A stretch of DNA of 64,000 bases from Mytilus trossulus (Eukaryota; Mollusca; Bivalvia; Mytilida; Mytilidae), in assembly GCF_036588685.1 (NCBI RefSeq), contig NC_086374.1, forward strand, positions 18,716,886 to 18,780,885, given 5' to 3'. The notes under the pieces are model-generated. The model searched no databases. It was not told the DNA's origin and saw nothing but the letters and a program-made list of their open reading frames with translations. A program made the position numbers and the translations under genes. Below, piece by piece: positions 1 through 12,200 of the stretch. The first letter of the stretch is position 1. Each line of letters starts with the position of its first letter.

Positions 1-2715
1 TTTACTTATGATCTACCTTACATGTCTTAACTTATTTTATAGACAAGGGACGATTAAGAGCTTGTCTTGTTGTATAGACACCTGTCTAGTTCTACTTAGA
101 CTTAGTTTTTTTATTGTCTCTTTGTTTATTCTTCTAGAGTTCGTGCGATTTTTTTTATCTACGAATATATGTTTTATCTAGCTTATGCATATCCTGCTCT
201 GTCAGGTTAAACTCATTCTAACATTTGCAGAGAAAGTTGCTTTATCCTTACCATATAATGCCAATCAATTATTTCAATAAATCACACCACTCTAAAACTA
301 ACCCAAAAAGTAATTAGGTATTCCCGTAAAGTGATTACCAACAATCGCAATCAGCCAAAGATGCAATATTCCATTGTGTAATATTAATCTAAGAAAAACT
401 GGGATGGGGTTGTCATTAGGTGTCAGTGGTTCAATCTTTCATCATAAGGAAGTAAAAGCATATCATGGAGTGTCGGGTAAAAGCTTTTAATATAATTAAG
501 TAATCATCTAATCGTCATCTTATATCGTAAACGTCGGGATAAATAAGCATAAAAGTATGAAGATCAATCCCAACACATATGCAAATCGATCTTTATAATA
601 TATATTTCTATCGCTTATTTTATACGGGTATTCGTAGACACATTGAACAAATTGTCTTTAAAAGCACCTCAAGTAACATGTTGCAATGTAACATACAACA
701 GCGCTTAAAAGAGAAAAAACTCAATGACAAGTATCAAACTTGACAAAACTTCCAATTCTAAATGAAAACAGAAGAACTTTTATTTCATCAATTTACAATC
801 TTTAATTTCATTAATCGATACCTAAACAGAAATGCTTTATGTTTTTAGAAGGATTTTTTTTTTATCATTTGTATAATGCAGATTCGGCTTTTTTATCATT
901 TGTATTTATGCAGATTCGGCTTTATTTATTTTTGTTTCACCGTCATTTGATGTTGTTTGCTTTTATAGTTTTACACTCTTGAACTCAGAATATTATATTA
1001 TTTCTCAAATTCATGCATTCGTTAAATTTACAAATCAACTGTTGGTTCTGTCTACTATCAATGCACCAGCAGTTTGGTTGTACTCACTACGCCTTTGCGT
1101 TTTTTTTTCTCAATTTAACCTCATGCATTTTATCCTCGCTTAACGATTTGACGCATTTGGTTTACATTATACAACATTAACAGTAGATTATCTCTTAGCA
1201 TGTCATTGCGAATGTAGATTGTTACAGTTCTATTTGTGTATATAATAAAGCGTGAACTTTTCATAAAACTAGATAATACAAATACAGATATTGTTATATA
1301 ATTCATAATATTACGAGACGTTCAGTTCTTGTGAAACATCACATGCCATTATTTCGTTGATGAGTGTACTTATTACTATTGAAAAAAAAATCGTATAGAT
1401 ACACCATAATCAATAATTGTAAACAATATTAACAACAGCTTATAAAGAAAGTAAATTATTTAAATGAATTTCAAAAATAATTTAATAGTTCCCATGATTG
1501 TTTGTGATAAAGCAAGCTAATGTGAAGACAAGAAAGTCCGTGTATTTATAGTATTTTGTAAACAGAAGATGTAAATATTAATGAGTCTAACGTAACGGAG
1601 CTGATAGAATTACTAGAAAACACTAAAATTCGTAACAAGAAAATTGAAATATAGCAAATCAGTCGATGGAATATGTAGTTATGACGTGTTATTTGAAAAA
1701 TAATTTAAAATAAGTAGATCATTGAACTAGGTTTATTTTGTAACGATTCTGATATAGAAATGAAATGTGTCTAAAATTAATCAAGCAAAAATATATCCTA
1801 CAACATTGAATCATTTCCAAAAATAGAAAAAAAGGGAATAACCATATTTTTTTTGCTTCAAAATAACAATAAAAGAACATATTGTAAATCAACTGAATTA
1901 TAGGAGTATCTCTACATGCACCCTTAAACACAAAATGTATTAGATTAAGTTACACAATGTCTAGCTTTGTTAGAAGAAAGTACTTTTATGAAATAGAATA
2001 ATTTCGATTTTTTTCTTAAATTGAAAGACCTGTAAATAATTGAACAAATGTATCACAACTTGCCTATTATATAAACAAAAGCCGGACTTATAGTTTGTCA
2101 TACTTTTTTTTATTCCACATGGCGAAAAACGCACGTATATATTTTTTTACACATCATATTATTTTATTGCTATTTATAAAATGAGAGACGATACTGACAA
2201 ACACAGACATCGATATACCCTACAACCAATCCCTAAAACGAAAAAAAAAAAACCCCAACAAACTTTGATAACAAAATACTTCTTTGAATACCAAAGATTT
2301 AGCAGCACAAACCGCATCAACCAAATACATGAAGTGTACTATGGTACTCCAAACGAGTAAAAAATTCCTTAAATACAAGTTACCTAAGCCAGTTATTTGT
2401 AGAGATTAACAATAAGCTGATAAGTCGCAATCAGTAACTTCACAAAATTGAAAAACAAAATTGTTGCTACAACAAGTAGAACATTACCGTGGTCAGTTGT
2501 GATACTTAGATACCATAGCGGAGAACAAAGTTACTGCGTTTGTGTCTGCAAACATAAGAAGATATTCATTACAATTTTATAATTTGAAATAGATTTGAAA
2601 ATGTGAAAGCCAATGGAGGATATGTCAAAACAGACAAAACATTCGATGTAATAAGCCTGATACAGTAACTACCTTTTGTGTCAGAAGTAGGAAATGCCAA
2701 CTTACAAGTGAAAAA
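1..2715. other. AT-rich non-coding stretch
   Basis: I see no supported gene here. The stretch is AT-rich with many short A/T runs. The one open frame of any length (about 1719-1931, minus) has no domain, no repeat-supported conservation and no splice context, so I leave it out. Confidence 0.6.
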
Positions 2716-3117
2716 TTTCAAGTTGGAACTGAGATATGTTAAGTTGAAAATGAGAAGTGTCAAGTTGTAACTGAGATATGTAAAGTTGGAAGAGAATGTC
2801 AAGTTGGGACTGAAATATGTCAAGTTGGAAGTGAGAAGTGTCAAGTTGTAACTGAGATCTGTCAAGTTGGAAGTGAGAAATGTCAAGTTGGGACTGAAAT
2901 ATGTCAAGTTGTAACTGAGATATGTCAAGTTGTAACTGAGATATGTCAAGTTGGAAGTGAGAAATGTCAAGTTGGGACTGAAATATGCCAACTTACAAGT
3001 TAAAAGTTGGAAGTGAGAAACGTCAGTTTGGAACTGAGATATGCCAGGTTGGAAGTGAATCATATTTAGTCAGAACTAAGAAATATCAAGGTGAATCTAA
3101 GAAATGTCAAGTTGGAT
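2716..3117. repeat. 21-bp minisatellite
   Basis: Tandem copies of a roughly 21-bp unit of the type CAAGTTGTAACTGAGATATG, about 19 copies, with variants (GGAAGTGAGAA, GGGACTGAAAT) that alternate. Because the unit is a multiple of three and lacks stops in this frame, the minus strand stays open from an ATG at 3063 to a stop at 2569. That frame would encode heptads such as NLTYLSY and NLTFLTS. No splice or promoter context supports a gene, so the frame is probably a by-product of the repeat. Confidence 0.85.
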
Positions 3118-3129
3118 CGAAACAATGAA

Positions 3130-4530
3130 CGTTAAATTGAAAATGTTAAATGGCAAGTCTCAAAAATATAAAGCATGATAAAACTCAGGAATTTCAACCG
3201 AAGTTATAAATGTCACAACAGAGTGTTACAACTATCTTTAATAGAAAAACTATAGCGTCGTCTTAGATAGTCCCATGCACTACAATTTCATCCCTCTTGT
3301 GTATACAAAAATAAAAGTGATTAGATGTATCATGCAGTCACGGAATAGGTGTTTATTTGTGTCTTTGCTGGCGCATCTGTTATTTCTTAAAATGAATTGT
3401 ATATTACACTAATTATGGAGTTTCAGTAAATTGGACTTCTTTTTGTCTCATAAGGAAACTATTTTTACCATCGTAAAACAGAAAAATATAGGACAGACTG
3501 ATTATGTCTACATATGAAAAAATATCATGTGAACATTTCTAAAAATATAAAGTCAAATAAAGTCAAAAGCAACTGATGACATATAAAAAGATGCAAAGAT
3601 GTTATTACATGCTAGACGGTTTAATTTATCCAACATATATACCATTTAAAATATTTATAAGATGATGTGGTATAATAGGTTTATTTCATTAAAATCTATA
3701 TCTGAAATGATATCATGGTTTGAAAGAATTTGTCAGGGATTATATAATATGTACTGTACTGGGTATATAGTAATAGAGAAATGAGCTTTATGTAGATATC
3801 AAACTCTAGGATGCCGAATGCATTATGTAAACACTTTCCGTCAGCTTAATATTTATTCTTTATAGTAAAACGGGAATGTAATATTATAAGTAAAAAAATC
3901 TTTATTTTTCTTAAACGTACAATTTTAGAACAACCAAAGGGCTAAGTTCAACGGATCAGATGTTGTATAGTTTCGACACGGTAGATCCAAAGACCTCGGG
4001 CCGGATTGTACTTTTTTTTTTATCAAATTAGTATATTATAACTTTCTGTGAAAATGGTCTTTCCTTAAATTATTTTTGTGAATTAAATACCATTATAAGG
4101 TACTTTATATTGACAACAATGAACAAGTTTTATATACCTAGCAGATTATGTGAACATTTCATATAAATGACTCCTTGCTTACTTAAAAAGGTATATCCTG
4201 CAGAACATTCTGTATCAAACGCCGACTAGAATGCTTTACACGTTTATACAGGATAATTAAAGTTTCATTCCAAATGGAAGCAGATAATAAATTATATACA
4301 AACAATCAGCAAGGCATATAATCAATGACATTTAGTCTTGAACTCGTCAACTAGTTGCAATGTGAGAATGTTTTCGTGATTAATTGACCATAAATAAGTT
4401 TCAATCTAAAACTAATGTTGGGAATTTTTGAATTTCTTGTGCAATTTTTATTATATTCTAATGCATTATGCGATGTTGAGTATTAACATTCACACAACAT
4501 TTATTATATTTGAACGTCTATTGATATAGG
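3130..4530. other. non-coding, nothing recognised
   Basis: AT-rich sequence without a convincing ORF, RNA gene or recognisable repeat. Confidence 0.5.
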
Positions 4531-4690
4531 AAGATGTGGTGTGAGTTCCAATGAAAACTCTCCATCCAAATAATAATTTATAAAGGTAAATGATCGGTCT
4601 TCAACACGGAGCCTTGGCTCACACCGAACAAGCAATAAAGGGCCCGAAAATTACTATTGTCTGAGTTTGACTGACTTGCTTATTAGTTAT
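4530..4690 (+). repeat. dispersed repeat family 1b
   Basis: Begins AGGAAGATGTGGTGTGAG and runs through CTCCATCCAAATAATAATTT and GGAGCCTTGGCTCACACCGA to AAAGGGCCCGAAAA. The same blocks occur reversed at 24760-24945 and partly at 13290-13380. It is non-coding and probably a short non-autonomous element. Confidence 0.7.
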
Positions 4691-4714
4691 GAGTAGGCTT
4701 ATCGCTGGTCTATA

Positions 4715-4830
4715 CAAACATGAAATCAACTTTTAGCAACAATATACCAACATCACCAGCCCAGTAGTCACCACTGTTTGTGCTGACATGAATTATCATT
4801 GATATGGTTATATTTATAAATTAACTGTTT
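4715..4830 (-). repeat. dispersed repeat family 4
   Basis: On the minus strand this reads ATCAATGATAATTCATGTCA followed by ACTACTGGGCTGGTGATG. Related copies lie at 34760-34850, 40010-40150 and 40330-40445. The core can fold as a CTGGTG/CACCAG-type hairpin in better-preserved copies. Confidence 0.55.
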
Positions 4831-5022
4831 ACAATTTCTTATTTTTGTGTTGTTTTCGTGATTTGTTTGTAAGTCTTTTTATTTTTCTTTGTTGACATAT
4901 TTGTTTGCTTATATAGTGATTGATATATAACAACACAAGGTTGACTGCTGTATCCCTTCTTTGAAATGCTTACCGATTATGTATGTTTATTTTTTTCACA
5001 CATTGTTGTTAACATAATAAAA

Positions 5023-5265
5023 TTGTACACGACTGTCGTACAAGTGAGAGTATAAGCTTGTTATAAAACCAGGTGTAATCCGCCCTTATCTACAAAATAA
5101 AATTTCTGTACCAAGTCAGGAATATGAAAGTTGCTTTCAAATCGTTTGATTTGATTGAGCTTTTGAATTTGCTTTTTAAATAGGGACATTCTGTTTTAAA
5201 TTTTCTCGGAGTTTGATATTTTTGTGATTTTACTTTTATGCAAAAAAAGTGCTCAGATTTATTTC
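5023..5265 (-). repeat. dispersed repeat family 2
   Basis: Contains ACCAAGTCAGGAATATGA, AAAACCAGGTGTAATCCGCC and a segment ending in a GGAGTTTGATATTTTTGTGA block. These blocks recur in either orientation at 14960-15220, 15880-16110, 16530-16890, 25300-25440, 28845-29220, 29950-30080 and 43240-43435. Confidence 0.7.
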
Positions 5266-5269
5266 ATTT

Positions 5270-7680
5270 AAAGGGACACTAGCTGTATAATTCATTTCGG
5301 TATAAGTGGATGTATGCAATTCGCGTATATGAAAGATTAAAGTAAAGTTCAGAGTAATTCAAGATCTCGATATCCATGACTTAATATTGTGTTTATTACA
5401 ACTAAAACTTTACTACAGCCACAGGCTAAGGCGAGTGAGATTGGATAAACAAATACCGTTGGTTACGTAAACACTTGCACTTACTTTACAAACATTCTTT
5501 GGAAGCTAAAACTATATTTCTTATTGATGTTCGAATATTGCATAAAGTTGTTAGCACGTCTATTCTGAAACGATTTTTGGTTTAATTATAGATATAGCCC
5601 CTACAAATTAAAGCTCCGGTACTTTATGTTAATATAAGTTTAAATAAGTAGAAATATATTGACGGCAGTATGCTCGTAATTAATCCTTTTACAGTCGTTT
5701 CCATTATAATAGTACCTGTACTTGAAAAGACAAGTTTCTTAACTATTTGGTATATACATTTGTTTTAACAGTTAGCAATTAAAATATTTTGTTCGCGCTT
5801 CAGTGCATTTTAATCGTCATTACTTACAACCCAGTTGATGCCAACAAACCTTTAAATACAGTAACAGATTGAATAACTCCAAAACTACTAGTCACCCTAA
5901 TATAGTTTGACACGTAAATGAAATTTTTCTGTTGGATCATTTATCATGCTTGTATTTTGATGATCCCCTCTGTGATAATTAACTTTAATTTCCAAAGCAA
6001 TAAGCAGAACCAGGCTTTAAATGGTGCATCGCAGATGTGTTGTGTCAACGTGGTTATAAGATTAAAATTGGTTATGAAAAACTTCACCGTGAGGAAGGTA
6101 CACATTGAAAACTGAAAAAGCTGCAAGGTTAATTTGAGTAATTTTCTTAAGAAATTGTTAATCAAATTACTTTAGTTCGCTTATGGGAAAACAAAATAGT
6201 TGATTTACTTTGCAGAATTGAGCACAGCAAAAGCAATTTCAATATAAACACAACACGTTAAGTGAATTGATCCGTTTTCATTTATACATCAGCGGATTTT
6301 ATCAGCAAAGATTTTACCAACGCTTCCAAACATAGAACATTTACTTTTAAACGATGAAAATCTTATAACAAAAGTTGTACGGAAAACTTTATGGTTGGGA
6401 GAATTCGCATATTTAGTTCCTTCATTTTCATACTACGTAAAGTTTTGTCTTTTATGAAGTGTTTTTGGAGAACATTGTGTGTTTTTTTTATTCCTATCAT
6501 TGGCTTATAATTCAGTTGTTTGAAGGCTTCATGTATCATAGAATGAAGAAGATACCTTTAGGGTCACCAAAAATTTCACGATGAAGAACCTTCTGAATTT
6601 GGGGTATAATTCGAGTGCTCTCCCATGAAATACGGTCTCTGATTCATAAGTAGTTCTGTTTTCTTGAAAAGAAAATATCCCAAGATACTCGCTTATAAAT
6701 GTGAAAAGGTTTCACACAATATCCACTCACAGGTAGAGGCAAAACAAAACAAAATTATGTGAGTGATTTATTTAAGATTTGACTAGATCCATTGAAGCCA
6801 TTTAAGATTGCGCCATTTCTATTCATCAAGTATGGAGTTGTATAATGACAAATACTAAAACAGACATACCAATATTCTACAAACGGAATTATTCAGAATA
6901 TTTCAATCATAACAGAAACATTCAAGAGTAAAATTGATTGATCTTTGTTTATCTAGTATTGAATTGTTTATTTTTCATAAATATCCAATGCGAATTCATC
7001 AAAAGATGATTAGGAAATTTAAAAGCACAACTGGAAGAAATGACTATCACATGAAACAAGAATATTGAAAATTGTGTTAAAAAGGTAAAACACATGACAT
7101 ATCCTTTTCAACTATTAGACCAAGAGCTGAACTAACTAAGTGTATCAATCTCTAAATATATAAATGTACACATTAAAAGTCTACCTTTACATTATAAAGG
7201 ATACATCTTTATAGTTGAATCAACTACTTATAGCTAAATGGTTTAAAAAAGTCTACATAGTCATAAATGTCTACACTCCATTTTTTATCCCTAGATATGG
7301 TTAATTTGAGTTATCTGTAAGGTTTTGTCTCATTCTAAAACTACACTGACATACAGTTAAACACCTGCATCTTCTCGAGAACTCCTTAATTATTAAGGTT
7401 TTTTTTCTCTAGTTTTCAAAGTGATCGAACATATTTCAATCTTCTACTAGTTAATTAGTGCTTAATAGTATTGTCTTACACTTAAGGGATATAATTTGTT
7501 TAACAAAATCTATCAGCACCAACCATACCAACTAACTTCGGCTAGACACGCAATAAAAAGGTCATTTCTTATTAATAAACGCAATTCAGAATAGACGCAA
7601 TCAGAATTACTTTTGAGTATTATAACTTCTGAATCTTTCTGCTAACAAATAAGTATTTTATTTATATTTGTAGAAACATT
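5270..7680. other. non-coding, nothing recognised
   Basis: No supported gene or element. The short open frames at 5918-6165 overlap on both strands and have no coding features. Confidence 0.5.
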
Positions 7681-7684
7681 TTTG

Positions 7685-7950
7685 ATAAATAAAGGCAACA
7701 GTAGTATACCACAGTTCAAAATTCAGAAATCGATAGAGAAAAACAAATCCGAGTTACAAACTAAAACTGAGGGAAATGCATCAAATATAAGAACTACGAC
7801 ACTACAGAAACACAACATTAAAATGTAACACACACAAAAACAAACTATAATATAACAATGACAATTTCTCTGACTTGGTACAGGGCATTTTAAGATAAAA
7901 ATGGTGGGTCGAACCTGGTTTTGTGGCATGCCAAACCTCCCGCATTAATC
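7685..7950 (-). repeat. dispersed repeat family 3
   Basis: Carries the blocks AAATCCGAGTTACAAACTAA, ACACACACAAAAACAAACTA, CTGACTTGGTACAGGGCATT and GGCATGCCAAACCTCCCGC. Plus-orientation copies lie at 43740-43860, 44560-45395 and 48830-49260, and another minus copy at 23580-23775. Confidence 0.75.
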
Positions 7951-9140
7951 TTTGAACAGTTGTTTTGTTTGATTAATGTCAAATAACCGATTTTGCTGTC
8001 ACATTAAGGACGCCACAAATAAATGAGGAGTCAAATCTATAAATATGTAGGCTTACGAAATAGAAGGATCAGTTTGATAATTTGAGAAGACCTTTGACTG
8101 ACGCATTAAGGTTCGCGTGGTATATAATCAGAAAAGAACTTTATGTTGTAATGTCGACTTACTTAGAAGATCGACAAAATAGAGATATCTAAAGACTCCG
8201 AGAGAAGTTATATTTTGTAACCAATAGTTGAATACTTGTGAAGAGCCTGGTATGACATTGAACATAATACAAATGCGAGTCTGCTAAACCCGATATTTAT
8301 TGTGAATACAGCTTTAGTTTTATACTGCTACAGGTTTATCTCATTAGTAGCAAAATCTGTCTGCATGTCATGTGAAGATGAAAACATATGAACTACAAAA
8401 TACAAACCAACGCAAACACCCTTAAGTTATTTCTTTTGTTTTGTTTTATTAAAATGCACACTCCTTTATCTTGGGAATTCATATAGCTAATCTATACTAA
8501 AATTTCAAAGGATAAATTGTAAAAGGAAAAAGAGACTGTGAAGTGTTCATTTGTAGAGTTTCATTTTGTAACCTGAAGGCGTAAAGACCACTTTAATCTT
8601 CACCGAGAACTTTAATTAACGTACATTACATGATTGTTGATCTCCAAGTTTGTCATCATCATGCTAATTTTGTGATTTGCGTTTATAGCACGTGTTAAAT
8701 TTTAATTGTACCAGGAACTTCACAGAAATTGTCTACTTGGTGGTCCTTCTATTTTGCACTTTCGGAAATGTACAGGTTTTTATTATAATAAAGGAACTAG
8801 AGCAATGTTGAAGCGTTGACATTTGAAGGGTCGGTTACAAATAGTTCAACTAAATATGTGAATAAAATATTCAAATCCTAATGGTTTTCGTGTTTTATTT
8901 TTTTTAATGAATCCAGTCGTTAGCAGATGTCCATTTAAAAATATTTGAAATTCATACATTTGTTCTCTATCTATCGTCGGTCGAGAGTTGACTTAAATAT
9001 TTACCTAATTAATGAAACTGAAATTTTCATGTCAAACCCCCACATGCAGCATGTGTTTATATAAAAACTGATATAGTGTAAACAAAGGATGGCGGTATAA
9101 ACACATATTTTTTAACAATATCATATTTCCTTTATTGTAG
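7950..9140. other. sequence upstream of the neuropeptide gene
   Basis: Non-coding. A splice acceptor (TTTATTGTAG, ending 9140) stands directly before the start codon at 9142, so a 5' UTR exon and the promoter probably lie upstream. I could not place either. Confidence 0.4.
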
Positions 9141-9141
9141 A

Positions 9142-9246
9142 ATGGAGATCAACATGATGACTGTTACATACTGTTTGTTGGCCTTTGTTACACTTATATC
9201 AACAGTTATTTCAATACCAATTGACACACAGGAAGCTACTGATATG
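9142..9246 (+). CDS. proneuropeptide coding exon 1 (signal peptide)
   Basis: ATG at 9142, two bases after an AG acceptor. Encodes 35 residues, with a signal peptide and a likely cleavage before IPIDTQ. Ends GATATG followed by the donor GTAAGT. Confidence 0.85.
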
Positions 9247-12200
9247 GTAAGTCACATGTTTTTGTCTTCGTATCTTACACACAGTAAGCTACTGATATGG
9301 TAGATCACAGGTTTCCATTTTCATACCTCACACACAGGAAACTACTTATATGTTAAGGCACATGATGTCATCTACCTATCTGACACTCAGTAAGCTACTG
9401 CTTTGGTAAGTCACAGACTTCCATCTTTATATCTGACACATAGAAAGCTACTAATATGGTAAGTCACAGGCTATCGTCTTCGTATCAGACACACAAAAAG
9501 CTACTGGCATGGTACGTCACAGGCTATCGTCTACATATCTGACACACAGAAAGCAACTGATAAGGTAGGTCACAGGTTTTCAATTTCATATCTGACACAC
9601 ATAAACTACTAATATGATAACTCAAAGGTTTTTGTCTTCTAATTTAACACAAAGAAAGCTACTGATATGGTAATTCACATGCTTTTGTCCCCCTTTCTGA
9701 CATTCAGTAAGCTTCTTACATAGTATGTCACAGGCTTTCATCTTCATATCTGACACATAGAAAGCTACTGATATGGTTAGTAACAGCTATCGTCTTCGTA
9801 TCAGACACACAGAAAGCTACTGGCATGGTACGTCACAGGCTATCGTCTTCATATCTGACACACAAAAAGCTACTGATATTGTAAGTCACAAGCTTTCGTC
9901 TCCTTTCTTACACGCGGGAAGCTACTGATATGGTAAGTTACATGATTTTGTCTTTGTATCTGACACCGAGAGAACTTCTAATAGGGTTAGTCTCAGGCTT
10001 CAGTCTTCAGTCTTCGTATCTGTGTCACAAGACACAGTAACCTTTTGATTTGGTTAGTTACAGGCTTTCATCTTAGTTTCTGTTTCACAGGACACAGTAA
10101 CCTTCTAATATGCTCAGTCTCTGGCTTTAGTCTTCGTATCTGTTTCACAGGACAAATAAACCTTCTGATTTGGTTGGTCAAACGCTTTCATCTTCGTATG
10201 TGTTTCACGGGACACAGGAACCTTCTGATTTGCTTATCCACGGACCTTTGTCTTCCTACAGAATCTTTGACATTATGTGTCCTTATTAAAGAAAAGCTCA
10301 AATATGTATAAACCTACGAGAATGAATTTTTCTCTATTCTATTTTTAAGGAAATCGGATTGCTAAAATTAAAAGACATATAATTCAGATTGTGGGTGTTG
10401 TTTTTTAATTTGAAGGTTTCTCTTAGAGGTTAAAAAAAAAACATATTCGTACGGTGTCCTATAGTTAAATCCTGTGTCATTTAATTTTATTGGCAATCAT
10501 TTTCTATTTTTCTATGTTTGTGTTTATTTACAAATACATGGTCGTTTTGTCGTAATTTCCATTTGCCGGGTTCGTGATAAGTAAACAGATGCAATGGTAC
10601 TTGCAAGGTGTCTTCTCGCCAAAACATCGTTACATATTGATTAACCAAGGCTAGTGGAGTAAAAGAGTACCTTTATCATACTCGATAAAGACCGATTTAA
10701 GTTTGTTTTTTTTGGCAAAAGGAAAGGCATTGTGTATATCGTTACGTTTCTTAAATAAGTAAGATTATATTGAATACATTGTTATTATCGAACTCCAGAA
10801 TAAAGTCGTGTCTTTTCGCCTTAAGAGATGTTTTTTCACTTTTCTTTTTCGTAGATGCGTTTGTTAACCTTTTAAACCATATAATAATTTATAGATGTAT
10901 ATTTTTATTGAGTGGTGATGTTTGATTGGTTTATCATAGTTATAGGTAACTTAAAATAAAAATCTGAATAATAAATATATTAGAATTGGAATAACGTGCT
11001 TTCATTTTTTCTCAGCATTTAGAAGAAAAAAGGCCGAAATACATGGATACAAGAGATCTGGACTTCTTTAAAGAATTGGTATATGTATCTTTACAAAAAG
11101 TAAGTTGATTAAAATTTCGTAGAAATGCATAAGTTTGGCTTATCCCCTTGAATTGGCAACGTCTCTCAGTCGCCGAAATCAGGAAGAATTCCAATACTAA
11201 ATGATCTGGTTAAATAGTACGTTGCAATATATATAATAAAACGATCAAATTCCTATCCGGTGCTTTAAATCTATATTTGAATAAGATATTGAAATTTGCA
11301 TGTTGTGGTTAAATATTACATCGAAGGAAACGGTAAACGTAAACGAATGCATTCATATTAACAAGTTGGTATATACATTTCTCTAATTCTATGAAAATTT
11401 ATCGCTTTCCTAACCCATTGTATAAAAAAAAATAATCAACGTGTGGTTGCCGGTGATCTCAGATCATCATTGGATGATTTTAAGGGTCATGACCTTTTTA
11501 GCTAACTGGATGAATCAAAATATGCTATCAGGTGTTAATGAAATTGACAACTTCGTGCAATGTGAAAGGCACTCGAAGGGGATTTTCGGTTAACAAAAAA
11601 AGAAAATGTATTGTTTAATCATTAGAGAAACAGATTCTTACATAGTTACTCGTGAATTATCGGATTTATCCAATCTCGATAGTTAAATTATAAATTTTAA
11701 AGTCCTCGCCGAGGCGGCTCGGGCTTTAAAATTGATAATTTAACTATCTCGATTGGATAAATCCGATAATCCACTGGTACCAATGTAAGAATCTATATTT
11801 ATTACATTTAAATTTTTGGTTTTGTTAAGAAACATCTTCCCCGATCGTTTTATATAATCAAGAAATATAATCCTTTCAAAGTTTTTAGCCAGCTTTTTTA
11901 TTAGTTTAGAACACAAAGATCGGATGATACGCCATACTAGTGTATGATCCAGAACATAAAAATATGAATCTGATATCCAGTCAAGATTGAAAAAATAAGA
12001 ATGTAAATGGCACTAGCATTAGATAGACGTGTTAGAATTTGTACCTATAAACATTATCAAGAAAAATACCGCATTGATGCCACAATGGCAGTCATTAGCC
12101 TCTGTGAGTAACAATATGGCTCATGGCAATATACAGGTATACAAGTATACAAGACAATTCCTTTTAGAGCTGATTGACAAACTTGATTTTAAAATGCCCG

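Noticed and set aside
10045..10311. Plus-strand open frame with repeated CFTGH units
   Set aside because: It is produced by the late, roughly 60-bp units of the intron 1 array and is not an independent gene.
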